Shown in pieces: positions 8,623 to 17,789 of a stretch of 64,000 bases of DNA. Numbering within the stretch: position 1 is the first letter of the stretch; each line of letters opens with the position of its first letter. Below the pieces are notes generated by a model. That model ran no database searches and had not been told where the DNA came from. It was given only the letters and a program-made list of their open reading frames with translations. The translations under genes were made by a program, and so were the position numbers. This stretch comes from Planctomycetota bacterium (GTDB lineage: Bacteria > Planctomycetota > UBA1135 > GCA-002686595): positions 248,001 through 312,000 of the forward strand of contig JADJQU010000005.1 in NCBI GenBank assembly GCA_016712565.1. Direction: 5' to 3'.

Positions 8623-10566
8623 ATGGCACCCCTGGAATCGATTTCCGAGCCTGTCCGCGCCCACGGGCATCCCTCGCCGGATCCCGCGGCCGACCGGGAG
8701 TCCGCGCGCGCCCCGGCCTTCGACGTCGTCGTGATCGGGGGCGGCCACGCGGGCATCGAAGCGGCCCTGGCGGCGGCTCGCCTGGGCGGGCGCGTGGCCC
8801 TGGTGAGCATGCGCCTGGATCGCATCGGCGAAATGAGCTGCAACCCGGCCATCGGCGGACTCGGCAAGGGCCAGCTGGTCCGCGAGGTGGACGCCCTGGG
8901 GGGTGCCATGGGGTTGATCGCCGACCGCACCGGCATCCAGTTCCGCATGCTCGGCACGGCCAAGGGCGCGGCGGCCCGCGGACCCCGCTGCCAGTCCGAT
9001 CGGCACGCCTACCGCGAGGAGGCCACGCGCGTGGTCGAGTCCCAACCGGGCCTCGAGGTGATCGAGGGCGCGGCCCTGGGGCTCCTGGTGGACGGGAGCG
9101 GCGGGCACAAGCGCGTCGCCGGGGCGCGTCTGGCGGACGGGCGCGAGCTCACCGCCCGCGCCGTGGTGGTGACCACCGGGACCTTCCTGCGGGCCGTCAT
9201 GCACACCGGCGAGGCCCAGTCCGCGGGCGGTCGCGCGGGCGAAGCCTCCGCCGAGGGGCTTTCCCAGGATCTGCAACGCCTGGGCCTGGAGATGGGCCGC
9301 CTGAAGACCGGCACGCCACCGAGGTTGGACTCGCGCACGATCGACTTCGCCCGCCTGGAATCCCAGCCGGGCGACGCGATTCCCACGCCGTTTTCCTTCG
9401 CCACGGAGCGCAGCGCCTTCCCGCGCCTGGAGCAGATCCGCTGTCACGTCACCTGGACCCACGCCGGGACCCACGCGCTGATCCGCGAGAACATCCACCG
9501 GGCGCCGATGTACGCCGGCCGCATTCAGGGCGTCGGGCCGCGCTATTGCCCCTCGGTGGAGGACAAGGTCATGCGCTTCGCCGACAAGGAACGCCATCAG
9601 GTGTTCCTGGAACCGGAGTCCCTCGCGGGCGACGTCACCTACGTCAACGGCGTGTCCACGTCCCTTCCCGCCGAGGTGCAAGAGCAATTCGTGCGCACCA
9701 TTCCGGGGCTCGAACGGGCGCGCTTCCTGCGCCACGGATACGCGGTCGAATACGATTTCGTCCTGCCGGCGCAAATGGACGACACCCTGGCCGCGCGCGA
9801 AGTGGCGGGGCTGTACCTGGCGGGGCAGATCAACGGCACCTCGGGCTACGAGGAAGCCGCCGCCCAGGGACTGGTGGCCGGGGCCAACGCGGCCCTGTGG
9901 GCCTCCGGGCGGCCGCCCTTCGTGCTGGGCCGACACGAGGCCTACATCGGCGTGCTCGTGGACGATCTGGTGGTGAGTCAGCCGACCGAACCCTACCGGA
10001 TGTTCACCTCGCGGGCCGAGCACCGCCTGCTCCTGCGCGCCGACAACGCCGACCGGCGCCTGGTGCGCCGCGCGGCGCGCATCGGCCTCGCGGCTCCCGG
10101 GGCCGTGGCCCGGGTGGAAGCGCGCGAGGGGCGACTGGCCGCGGCGCGCCTGTTGCTGGAGTCCCTGCGCGATTCCCGTCGCGGCCACAGGACCCTGGCC
10201 GAGGTGCTCAAGCGGCCCGAGGTCAGCCTGGAACTCCTGGAGGCGGAGTTCCTGGAACTGCGGGGCCTGGCCCTCGACGTGGATGATCGCGCCGCCCTGG
10301 AAGTGGACCTCAAGTACTCGGGCTACGTGGTGCGCGAAGAGGCCGCCATCGAGCGCCTGAGGAGCCAGGAGGCGGTGGAGATCCCGCCCGGGCTCGACTT
10401 CCAAACGCTCACCGGGCTCGCCAACGAGGCGAAGAACCAGCTGGCCAGGCTGCGGCCGCGGACCCTGGGCGCCGCCTCGCGCATCGCCGGGGTGCGGCCC
10501 CCGGACGTGGCCCTGCTCGCCATCCACGTGGCCCGCCGCGCGCGGGGGCAGTCCGAGTCGCGCTGA
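8623..10566 (+). CDS. mnmG: tRNA uridine-34 carboxymethylaminomethyl enzyme MnmG (GidA)
   Basis: FAD-dependent subunit that, with the GTPase MnmE, installs the 5-carboxymethylaminomethyl group on wobble U34 of certain tRNAs. The FAD motif GGGHAG is at residues 39-44, preceded by DVVVIG. Family blocks include SCNPAIGGLGKGQLVREVDA, GTFLRAVMHTGE, LKTGTPPRLD and GLYLAGQINGTSGYEEAAAQ, and the C-terminal helical domain ends with LARLRPRTLGAASRIAGV. 647 residues from ATG 8623. A GTG at 8596 is also in frame, but the conserved part begins well after either. mnmE is not in the window; mnmA and an MnmC1-like gene are. Confidence 0.95.
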   Translation: MAPLESISEPVRAHGHPSPDPAADRESARAPAFDVVVIGGGHAGIEAALAAARLGGRVALVSMRLDRIGEMSCNPAIGGLGKGQLVREVDALGGAMGLIADRTGIQFRMLGTAKGAAARGPRCQSDRHAYREEATRVVESQPGLEVIEGAALGLLVDGSGGHKRVAGARLADGRELTARAVVVTTGTFLRAVMHTGEAQSAGGRAGEASAEGLSQDLQRLGLEMGRLKTGTPPRLDSRTIDFARLESQPGDAIPTPFSFATERSAFPRLEQIRCHVTWTHAGTHALIRENIHRAPMYAGRIQGVGPRYCPSVEDKVMRFADKERHQVFLEPESLAGDVTYVNGVSTSLPAEVQEQFVRTIPGLERARFLRHGYAVEYDFVLPAQMDDTLAAREVAGLYLAGQINGTSGYEEAAAQGLVAGANAALWASGRPPFVLGRHEAYIGVLVDDLVVSQPTEPYRMFTSRAEHRLLLRADNADRRLVRRAARIGLAAPGAVARVEAREGRLAAARLLLESLRDSRRGHRTLAEVLKRPEVSLELLEAEFLELRGLALDVDDRAALEVDLKYSGYVVREEAAIERLRSQEAVEIPPGLDFQTLTGLANEAKNQLARLRPRTLGAASRIAGVRPPDVALLAIHVARRARGQSESR

Positions 10567-10602
10567 TTCGGGGAACTCGGGGCGCGGGGCCGTGGGCGCG
10601 GT

Positions 10603-12303
10603 TCAGGTGCCCTTGCGCAGCACGACCGTCTTGACGGTGTTGAAGAGGATCGAGAGGTCGAAGAGCAGGCTCTGGTACTTGATGTAGAACAGGTCGTACT
10701 GGAGCTTCTGCAGCGCGTCCTCGACCGTGTTGCCGTAGGGGTAGTTGATCTGCGCCCAGCCCGTGACCCCCGGCTTCACGATGTGACGCTGCGAGTAGTA
10801 GGGGATCTGCTGGGCCAGGGATTCCACGAACACCCGCCGCTCGGGCCGCGGACCCACCAGGGACATGTCTCCCGCGAGCACGTTGAAGAGCTGGGGCAAT
10901 TCGTCGAGGCGCGACTTGCGGATGAAGCGGCCGCAGCGCGTGATGCGCGGGTCGTTGTCCTGGGCCCACACGGCGCCGGTGGCGGCTTCGGCGTCCGTGC
11001 GCATGCTGCGGAACTTGTGCAAGGTGAACTCGCGGCCGTCGAAGCCCACGCGTCGCTGCTGGTACAGGGCCGGGCCCGCCGAATCCAATCGCACCGCGAC
11101 GGCCGTGGCGAGCATCAGCGGCCACGTGAGCAGGATGCCCACCAAGGAGCAGACCACGTCGAGGATGCGCTTGGCGATGTCGCTTTGGGGACTGCGGGCG
11201 AAGCCGTCGTTGAAGATCAGGTAGGAGGGGCGCATGGCCTCGACCGCCAGCTTGCCCGTGATGTGCTCGTAGACGGCCTCGCGCTCCTTGACCGCGATGC
11301 CCGCCAGCCGGCAGCGCAGCAACTCGTCGGTGGGCAGATTGCCGCGCCGGTCCTGCAGCGCCACCACCACCATGTCGATGTCCAGCCGCTGGACCAGCCC
11401 GAACAGGGGCTCGGCCAGGGGCCGCGACTGGGAGGTGTCGAGCGTCAGCAGGGCCGCGGCGCTCGTCTTCTCCATGGGCACCGGCTCCAGGAGCAGCCGA
11501 CCGCCGGACTGTGCCTCCCGCGGCGATTCGAAGCCGTGGCTTCCCGAATAGCCCAGCGCTTCGGGGCCCTTGCCCAGTCCATTCTTGTGCCTGTGGCCCA
11601 GCCCGTTGCCGTTGGTGCCCGTCGGTTCCTGGGCGGCGGGGCTCGCCGGTTCCCCGCGCCGGCCCCGTCGCTCCGTGCCGTCCGCGGGCACGTCGCCCTC
11701 GGGCAGCAGGGCCACGAGTTCATAGCCGGAATCGGTGTGGGCGAGCATCTCCGTGGCGAGCGAGCGCGCCGCCTGGCCGGCCCCGAGGATCAGCACGCGT
11801 TCGTTGAAGTTCCAACGCCGCAGCACGAAGTGGAAGGCGTTGCGCCACAGGTACAAGAGCCCGAAGCCCACCACGAGCGTGAACACCAGGGTCTGCACCA
11901 GTTGGGTGAAGCGCAGTCCCGGGAAGTCGAGCACGCGACCCAGATGCCAGGCCCGTGCCAGTCCCACCAGCACGATGGAAAGCACCACGGCCGAGGCGGT
12001 CGAACCCACGAACCTCGAGGCGCGGTCGAAGCGCGACATCGAGATGCGGAAGTCGTAGAGCTCGTTGAAGGCGATGGCGATCTGGGCCACGGCCGCCAGG
12101 GTCAGGGCCGAGAGCAGGCAGCGCCACAGGGCGTCGTCCCGCGAAAGTCCCTCCTGGGCGAGGCGGCCGAACATGGCCGAATCCAACTCGCCCCACAGGT
12201 GGGCCGACATGCCCGCGCCGAGCACGACGAACAAGAGCAGCGTCTCGCTGAAGACGAGCAGCGCTCGCCTCAGCGGCAGGTAGTGTCGCAGGACGCGGAT
12301 CAT
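10603..12303 (-). CDS. Polyprenyl glycosylphosphotransferase (WbaP/WcaJ type)
   Basis: Transfers a sugar-1-phosphate to undecaprenyl phosphate, the first step in building an exopolysaccharide or O-antigen repeat on the inner membrane. Four to five N-terminal membrane helices span about residues 10-150. A nucleotide-fold middle domain (VLILGAGQAARSLATEML) carries an unusual low-complexity insert near residues 210-270 (Gly/Asn/Ser rich). The catalytic bacterial sugar transferase domain fills the last 200 residues, with KFRSMRTDAE, SRLDELPQLFNVLAGDMSLV and GPRPERRVF. 566 residues, ATG start. No glycosyltransferases flank it, so it may be an orphan priming enzyme. Convergent with mnmG (36 nt apart). 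Confidence 0.92.
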   Translation of the reverse strand: MIRVLRHYLPLRRALLVFSETLLLFVVLGAGMSAHLWGELDSAMFGRLAQEGLSRDDALWRCLLSALTLAAVAQIAIAFNELYDFRISMSRFDRASRFVGSTASAVVLSIVLVGLARAWHLGRVLDFPGLRFTQLVQTLVFTLVVGFGLLYLWRNAFHFVLRRWNFNERVLILGAGQAARSLATEMLAHTDSGYELVALLPEGDVPADGTERRGRRGEPASPAAQEPTGTNGNGLGHRHKNGLGKGPEALGYSGSHGFESPREAQSGGRLLLEPVPMEKTSAAALLTLDTSQSRPLAEPLFGLVQRLDIDMVVVALQDRRGNLPTDELLRCRLAGIAVKEREAVYEHITGKLAVEAMRPSYLIFNDGFARSPQSDIAKRILDVVCSLVGILLTWPLMLATAVAVRLDSAGPALYQQRRVGFDGREFTLHKFRSMRTDAEAATGAVWAQDNDPRITRCGRFIRKSRLDELPQLFNVLAGDMSLVGPRPERRVFVESLAQQIPYYSQRHIVKPGVTGWAQINYPYGNTVEDALQKLQYDLFYIKYQSLLFDLSILFNTVKTVVLRKGT

Positions 12304-12674
12304 GATCCGTGGCGCACCCCGCCCAAAGCGTGGGGTGGGACCGGGCGCGCACCGCGCGGGCCGGGGCGCGGTCCACGGATCGAGGCTGTCATGGCGCGAA
12401 TCAAGGAGGGAACGGCGGAGGGAGGGCCGACCGAGGGGGTGATCTTATCAGTGGGGGGCACGACCGTCCCGCGCCGGAGAGCTGCGGGCGTGTGCGAAGC
12501 GGGTTCATCGGCCCCGCGTCCCACCGCGGTTGAGGCTCCCGCGGCGGGCCCTCGGGAATTGCCGCCCAGGGAAGAAGATTCTCGACCGAGAGCCCCCCCT
12601 CGGACCGTACGGGGCCCCGAGGGGCCTCGCGGGGCCTCACGGGCCCTCACGGGCCCTCACGGGGCCGCGCGCAA
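12304..12674. other. 371-nt non-coding gap
   Basis: Lies between the yraN stop and the start of the glycosylphosphotransferase gene (both minus strand), so it should carry the promoter of the latter. I see no convincing -10/-35 pair and no protein-like frame: the open frames are Arg/Pro/Gly-rich on both strands. The yraN end holds a 10-bp tandem repeat. Confidence 0.6.
12611..12670. repeat. 10-bp tandem repeat, six drifting units
   Basis: Head-to-tail decamers between 12611 and 12670; two (12641-12650 and 12651-12660) are the identical GGGCCCTCAC and their neighbours are GGGGCCTCAC and GGGGCCTCGC. Located immediately past the yraN stop. Confidence 0.7.
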
Positions 12675-13058
12675 CTAGCTTTCGCAACGCGGCGGCGCTC
12701 GCAGGCCCCGATGGTGCTTCCAGCGGGCCGCGCCGCGCGTGCCGATCCAGATCTCCACCAGATCGAGCCGTGGCTCCCCGCGTCCGAGGCCCCTGCGCGA
12801 GAGTTCGCGACTCGCGGCCCGCAGGCGCGCGAAGGCCCCTCGACTCCAGCGGTCCCCCGGACACCACCGCCCTCCGGGCTCCGCGAGCGAGGTTTTCACT
12901 TCCGCGCACACGAGCACCGGACCGTCCAGCAGAACCAGGTCGATCTCGCCCTGGGCCGTGGGCACGCGGCGGCCCAGGATCAAGAGGCCCCGGGCCGTGA
13001 GCATGCGCGCGGCAAGGCGCTCGCCCGCCAGGCCCACCTCGGCGTGGCTGGGCGACAT
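12675..13058 (-). CDS. yraN: YraN/UPF0102 family nuclease-like protein
   Basis: 127 residues with the restriction-endonuclease-like fold of the UPF0102 family. The active-site pattern appears as GEIDLVLLDGPVLVCAEVKT (Asp, then Glu-x-Lys), preceded by AERLAARMLTARGLLIL-type helices. Members are implicated in Holliday-junction or natural-transformation DNA handling, but the cellular role is unsettled. ATG 13058 sits 56 nt after the yajC stop, so the two are probably co-transcribed. Length matches the family (about 120). Confidence 0.85.
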   Translation of the reverse strand: MSPSHAEVGLAGERLAARMLTARGLLILGRRVPTAQGEIDLVLLDGPVLVCAEVKTSLAEPGGRWCPGDRWSRGAFARLRAASRELSRRGLGRGEPRLDLVEIWIGTRGAARWKHHRGLRAPPRCES

Positions 13059-13114
13059 GCGCCGGGCGAAGCACAGCGGGGCCGCCCTCAGGGCCAGGCC
13101 CCGCAGGGCCTGAG

Positions 13115-13552
13115 TCAGGACTTGGCGGAGCTCTCGGCGCTCTCGTCCTCGAGCACCTGGGCGATGGCCGCGCGCGAGAAGCGCATGCGCACATCGTCGG
13201 CCACTTGCAGCGTGAGCACGTCCTCGTTGACCGCCGCCACGCTGGCGAACATGCCTCCGGTGGTGACCACCTTGTCGCCCTTCTTGATGGCGGCGAGCAT
13301 GGCCTCGCGCTTCTTGCGCTGCTTGCGCTCGGGGCCGATCATCACGAAGTAGAACACGCCGATGATCAGGATCAGCGGCACGAAGCTCATGAACGGATTC
13401 GCCCCGGAGGCCCCGGCGCCGGCCCCGCCGCCGTCCGTCGGCTGTTGGGTGGTTCCGGCGGTGACGGGTTCTGCCCCCGCGGGGGCTGCCGGGGACGAGG
13501 TCGGATCCTGGGCGAGCGCGGCGAACGAAAGGAAATCCATGGGCTTGCTCAC
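13115..13552 (-). CDS. yajC: Sec translocase accessory subunit YajC
   Basis: Small inner-membrane partner of SecDF-YidC in protein export. A single membrane helix (FVPLILIIGVFYFVMIGP, about residues 57-74) is followed by the family block PERKQRKKREAMLAAIKKGD, then KVVTTGGMFASV and a short beta-rich cytoplasmic domain. The N-terminal 50 residues are a Gly/Ala/Thr/Pro-rich extension, longer than in Escherichia coli (145 versus 110 residues). secD and secF, often adjacent, are not here; yraN follows instead. Divergent from mnmA. Confidence 0.93.
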   Translation of the reverse strand: MSKPMDFLSFAALAQDPTSSPAAPAGAEPVTAGTTQQPTDGGGAGAGASGANPFMSFVPLILIIGVFYFVMIGPERKQRKKREAMLAAIKKGDKVVTTGGMFASVAAVNEDVLTLQVADDVRMRFSRAAIAQVLEDESAESSAKS

Positions 13553-13676
13553 GGGGGAGGGGCTCTGGGGTGGACGGTCCCTGGACGGCTGCCTGGACGG
13601 CCGCCTGGAGCGCCGGACGGGTGGGGCCTTGGGGGCCCCGGAAACCCGATTCCGGGGCGCGGCCCGGCTTCCAGGT

Positions 13677-13706
13677 CTGACAAGGGGGCGAAGAGGCTAC
13701 TAGAAT
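13677..13706 (+). promoter_or_regulatory. Candidate sigma-70-type promoter upstream of mnmA, in the 332-nt yajC-mnmA gap
   Basis: CTGACA (13677-13682), an 18-nt spacer and TAGAAT (13701-13706) give a good housekeeping promoter match within 13553-13884. Transcription would start near 13713 and leave a leader of about 170 nt before the mnmA GTG. The rest of the gap is GC-rich with no gene that I can recognise. The opposite promoter for yajC must also lie here but is not obvious. Confidence 0.5.
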
Positions 13707-13884
13707 CCCCGGCGAACCGAAAGCGCCCGGCGACGTTGGTCGCAGGGGATGGCGGCCCCGGTCCTCGACTCGGGACGGCCCCGGGGGGCGGACCAGGACC
13801 GGGCCACACCCGTTCCTCGCCCCGCACCAGGACCTCGCCTTCCGCCGCAGGCTCTCCGCGTTCACCCAGCATCCCCCCATCACC

Positions 13885-15060
13885 GTGGTCGTCTCCCCGT
13901 CCAAGTCCCGCGTCGTCGTCGCCATGAGCGGCGGAGTGGACAGCTCCGTCAGCGCCTGGCTCTTGCAGCGCGAAGGCCACGACCTGGTGGGCCTGTTCAT
14001 GCGCAACGGCGTGCACGTGGACGCCGCCGAGTCCCACAAGAAGAGCTGCTGCTCCGTCTCCGACGCCCGCGACGCCCGCATGGTGGCGGGCAATCTCGGA
14101 ATTCCGTTCCAGGCCGTGGACCTCAAGCAGGAGTTCGGCGGGATCATCCGCTACTTCCTGGCGGAGTACGCCCGCGGCCGGACTCCCAATCCTTGCGCCA
14201 TCTGCAACCGCGACCTGAAGTTCAACCGGCTGCTTTCCTTCGCCGACGAACTGGGGGCCGAGTTCGTGGCCACGGGTCACTACGCTCGCATCGACCAGGA
14301 AGCCGGTCGCGTGCGCGTGCGCCGCGGCGTGGACCGAAGCAAGGACCAGTCCTACCAGTTGTTCAGCGTCGCCGAGCGCCATCTGGCCCGGGCGCGGTTG
14401 CCGCTGGGGGGCCTGGAGAAGTCCCGCGTGCGCGAGTTGGCCGCGGAGGCCGGCCTGCGCACCGCGGCCAAGGCCGACAGCCAGGAAATCTGCTTCGTGC
14501 CGTCCAACGACTATCGCGAGCTGCTGGCCCAACGGGGCGCGGCCCTGCACCCGGGAGCCCTGGTGGACACGGCGGGCCGCGGGCTCGGCACCCATGCGGG
14601 CACGGAGCACTTCACCATCGGCCAACGCCGCGGCCACGGCGTGGGCGGGCGCGAACCGCTCTATGTCGTGGCCCTGGATCCCGCGTCGGGGACCGTGGTG
14701 CTGGGCTCCCGCGAGGAGTGTCAGTCGCGCTCCCTGCGCGTGGAGCAGCTCAACCTGATCGGTTTCGACCCGCCGCCCTCGGGGGAATTTCGCGCCGAGG
14801 TCCAGGTTCGCTACCACCACCGCGCGGCCCCGGCCACCATCGCCGTGTCCGGCGACCAGGCCGAAGTGCGCTTCGACGAACCCCAGCTCGCCATCGCGCC
14901 CGGCCAGGGCGCGGCCTTCTATCGCGGCGACGATCTCCTCGGCGGCGGCTGGATCGAGTCGAGCGAACTGGTGAACCCGCTGACGCGGGAGAAGCCGTCG
15001 GCGGAGGTCCCGACGCCCGCGGCGGCCTCGAAGGGCGGAGGCTCGGACGGCTTGCGGTGA
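13885..15060 (+). CDS. mnmA: tRNA-specific 2-thiouridylase MnmA (TrmU)
   Basis: Adenylates and thiolates wobble U34 of tRNA Lys/Glu/Gln. PP-loop SGGVDSS is at residues 15-21. The two catalytic Cys are Cys104 in PNPCAICNRDLKF and Cys203 in DSQEICFVP. Also present are ATGHYARI, KDQSYQLF and TIGQRRGHGV. 391 residues from GTG 13885; an ATG at 13924 would remove the PP-loop strand, so GTG is preferred. The last 20 or so residues are a Ser/Ala/Gly-rich tail. The next gene starts at the GTG overlapping its TGA. With MnmG and the MnmC1-like protein it covers much of the xm5s2U34 pathway. Confidence 0.95.
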   Translation: MVVSPSKSRVVVAMSGGVDSSVSAWLLQREGHDLVGLFMRNGVHVDAAESHKKSCCSVSDARDARMVAGNLGIPFQAVDLKQEFGGIIRYFLAEYARGRTPNPCAICNRDLKFNRLLSFADELGAEFVATGHYARIDQEAGRVRVRRGVDRSKDQSYQLFSVAERHLARARLPLGGLEKSRVRELAAEAGLRTAAKADSQEICFVPSNDYRELLAQRGAALHPGALVDTAGRGLGTHAGTEHFTIGQRRGHGVGGREPLYVVALDPASGTVVLGSREECQSRSLRVEQLNLIGFDPPPSGEFRAEVQVRYHHRAAPATIAVSGDQAEVRFDEPQLAIAPGQGAAFYRGDDLLGGGWIESSELVNPLTREKPSAEVPTPAAASKGGGSDGLR

Positions 15061-17756
15061 GCGCGGCTCACCTCGAGCCCCAGGGTCGTGCCCCGGGCGA
15101 TCCCGCGCGCGCGGATTCGCGCGGCCGGCCGCAAGTCCGCGGCTCGGCGTCGAGATTCGCGGGCCGCGCGGGCGGTTGGTGCGGGGCGGCCGCCGCGGCC
15201 TGTCTTGCCCTGGGCGCCTGGCTCGCGGTCCCGCGGGATCCGACCGCAGCCGGGCCCGCGGCCCTGGTGGTCGTCTACGACCGCTCCGCCAGCGTGGAGC
15301 GCACGCGGCCCGAGTACGGGGCCTGGCTCCAAGCGGATCTCGCCGCCCGTTCCGCGGAGGCGCGCCGGCAGGGCGCGGTCTTCGGCGCCCTGGTGTTCGC
15401 GGGCGACCGGGCCTGGTGGGTGCGCCCCGGCGCGGCCGGCCCCCCCGGGGAGGCGCCCCGGACCGGCGACGGGAATCGCAGCGAACTTTCGGCGGCCCTG
15501 GAACTGGCCCTCGACGGTGCCCGCCGCGCCGGCGCGGTCCGCGGTCGCGTGGTGTGGCTCTCCGACGGTCGCGCCACCGGGGCGGCCGCCGTGGACAGCC
15601 TGCGGACCCTGGCCGCGGCGGGGTTCCGCGCGGAGCGCGCGGCGCTTCCCGCGGCCGCCCTCGACGATCTGGAGCTCCTCTCCCTCGGCGCGCCCGAGCA
15701 ACTGGAGGCGGGAGCACCGCTGGCCTGCGAGCTTTCCGTGGAACTCCATCCGGGGGCGCGGCTCGCCGGTCCGAGGAACGTGCGCATCGAGGTCCGGCTG
15801 CGGGACGGACTCGCGGACCCGTCCGGCGGCGCCCCGGGAAACCGGGAGGCCGGCGCCTTGGTGTGGGAACGCACCCTGGCCGCCGGGGAAACCAGGGCCC
15901 GCTGGCGGGTGGAGCTGGGCCCCGCGCCCGCGGGCGGCGCGGGCATCGAGGCGCGCGTCTTGCTCGAAGGGGACCCGATTCCCGAGAACGATGGGGCCAC
16001 GCGCTGGGTGCCGTGCACCGGGGCTCTGCCCATCGCCGTCGTGGCCGAGGATCCCGCGCTCGCCGCGGCCTTCCGCGCCGATTCCGAGCGCTGGCCCGGA
16101 CTGGCGCTGTTTCCGATCGGGGCTGCGGAGTTGGTTCCGCGCACGGGGGATTTTGCCGCCGTGCTTTCCCTGGACGTGGAGCCAGAACGCTTCTCGCGGC
16201 CGTGGATGGAGGCCTTTCTCGGCGCGGGCGGCGGGTGGCTCCACTGCGCGGGCTCGTCTGCCCTGCGCGCCACGGGGACCGCGGCCGCCGGGGGCGCGTG
16301 GGCGCTGCTGCCGCTGATGCCCGAGGCTCCGCCGCGGGATCCCCGGGATGTGCTGCTCCTGGTGGACGGTTCGGGTTCCATGGCGGAGACCGGATTCGCC
16401 GCCGTGCGCGAGGCCCTGCCGCGGATCGCTCCCGCCGTGCCCCGCGGGGATCGGCTCTGGCTCTCCTTCTTCGCCCGCGAGCTGGAACCGGCCGTCCTGG
16501 TGCGCGAGGCGATCCCCGCGCAGCAGGCCCCCGGCGCCGAACCCACGTCCCAGGGCGTTTCCCTGGACGTCGCGGCCCTGCTCTCGCGACGGGAGCCCGG
16601 CGGCGCCACGCGCATCGTCGACGCGCTGCAGGCGCTGGCGCGCTCCCGTGGAGCGGATGCGCCGGCCATGCTCGCGCTGCTGGCCACGGATGGCCGCGAG
16701 GCCGCGCAGCACTTCGCGGGCACGTTCGAGGCCCTGCGGGCGTCCCTGGCGGCGGCGCGCATCGAGCTTGCGGTGTTCGCCTTCGGCCTGGATCCCGACC
16801 GCGAGTTCTTGGCCCGACTGCTGCCTCCGGGCCGCGCGCCCGTGGACGCCGCGGGGGCGGGCCCTCTTGCGGTCCTGTTGGAGCGCGCGGTGGAGGACGA
16901 ACGCACGCGCCTGGACACTTCGGCCGTGGAGAGCGACGGCGAGGCCTTTGCCGCGGGCTCCCTGGCTCGCGAACTGTGCACGGCCCTCTCGCCGCCCGCC
17001 CGCGTGGAGCGGGCTTGGCTGGCGCGCTCCTCCGCCGAGGGGGCGGTGCTCTGGCGCACGGCGCAGGGGGATCCCCTGCTCGCCCTGCGTCCCTGGGGCT
17101 CGGGTTTCGCCGCCGCCTTCGCCAGCCTGCCCACCGTGGGTTGGTGTTCGGCCGCGGGGGAGCCCGGAAGCCTGGGCCCGCTGCTGCGGGGACTGGCCCG
17201 TGCCCGGCCGCGTCTCCCGCGGGCGGAGATCTCCGGCCGGACCCTGCTGGTTCGAGGGCTCCCCGCCTCGACTCCCGCCCTGGTCCTGGCCCGGCTGCCC
17301 GACGGTCGCACGCTTTCCCTGGGGCCCCCGGAGGCCCTCGGGGAGTCGGCCCTCACCACGCGCTCGGGGACGCTCCCGCCCGGGCGGAGCTCCGGGCCCG
17401 CGGGCACGCCGCCGGCCCTGGGCGTGCTCGAGATTCGTTCCCTGCCCGGGGAAGGCTCGCCCGAGGGACTGCTGCTGGCCGCCCTGGGGATGCCCGGCGG
17501 GCGATCCGAGGAATTCACGGCTCCTAGGGAGGCCCTGCCGGAGGCGGTCGGGATGGCCATGGGGGGCGATCTCGGGGGCCCGGGAGGGGCACCCCGGGAG
17601 CCGGGGCTGTCTCCTGGGGGCTCCGGTCACCCGGCGGTCCCCTGGCTGCTTTCCTTGGGCCTGCTGCTGCTTTCCCTGGGCCTGTGGCTCGGACTCGGCA
17701 CCCGGGCGGCCCCCCCGCGTTCCGGGAATCAAGGGCTGGGGCGCGAACTCCGATAG
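15057..17756 (+). CDS. Membrane protein with two von Willebrand factor A domains
   Basis: 899 residues from a GTG that overlaps the mnmA stop by 4 nt. A membrane helix at 40-58 is followed by a first VWA domain with the metal-site signature DRSAS (Asp75), a Rossmann-like segment (about 330-430, LPIAVVAEDPALAAAF) resembling a glutamine-amidotransferase-like fold, a second VWA domain with DGSGSM (Asp437), and a C-terminal membrane helix near 862-882. This architecture resembles the large VWA membrane proteins found beside BatA/MoxR-type loci; here no MoxR gene is adjacent. Role unknown; metal-dependent protein binding at the membrane surface is the reasonable guess. Confidence 0.8.
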   Translation: MSAAHLEPQGRAPGDPARADSRGRPQVRGSASRFAGRAGGWCGAAAAACLALGAWLAVPRDPTAAGPAALVVVYDRSASVERTRPEYGAWLQADLAARSAEARRQGAVFGALVFAGDRAWWVRPGAAGPPGEAPRTGDGNRSELSAALELALDGARRAGAVRGRVVWLSDGRATGAAAVDSLRTLAAAGFRAERAALPAAALDDLELLSLGAPEQLEAGAPLACELSVELHPGARLAGPRNVRIEVRLRDGLADPSGGAPGNREAGALVWERTLAAGETRARWRVELGPAPAGGAGIEARVLLEGDPIPENDGATRWVPCTGALPIAVVAEDPALAAAFRADSERWPGLALFPIGAAELVPRTGDFAAVLSLDVEPERFSRPWMEAFLGAGGGWLHCAGSSALRATGTAAAGGAWALLPLMPEAPPRDPRDVLLLVDGSGSMAETGFAAVREALPRIAPAVPRGDRLWLSFFARELEPAVLVREAIPAQQAPGAEPTSQGVSLDVAALLSRREPGGATRIVDALQALARSRGADAPAMLALLATDGREAAQHFAGTFEALRASLAAARIELAVFAFGLDPDREFLARLLPPGRAPVDAAGAGPLAVLLERAVEDERTRLDTSAVESDGEAFAAGSLARELCTALSPPARVERAWLARSSAEGAVLWRTAQGDPLLALRPWGSGFAAAFASLPTVGWCSAAGEPGSLGPLLRGLARARPRLPRAEISGRTLLVRGLPASTPALVLARLPDGRTLSLGPPEALGESALTTRSGTLPPGRSSGPAGTPPALGVLEIRSLPGEGSPEGLLLAALGMPGGRSEEFTAPREALPEAVGMAMGGDLGGPGGAPREPGLSPGGSGHPAVPWLLSLGLLLLSLGLWLGLGTRAAPPRSGNQGLGRELR

Positions 17757-17789
17757 GCGCGCCAGGGACCCCGGTCAGGGCCCCAGGAG

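Noticed and set aside
8204..8629. Minus-strand ORF of 141 aa with a repeated SPRTLGA tail
   Set aside because: Arg/Pro/Gly-rich shadow of the neighbouring frames; the repetition only mirrors the DNA tandem repeat, and the frame of the 65-residue ORF has better codon bias.
13749..15056. Long N-terminal extension of the VWA protein through mnmA
   Set aside because: The 1.3 kb upstream of GTG 15057 is mnmA read in another frame; the overlap GTGA gives the natural start.
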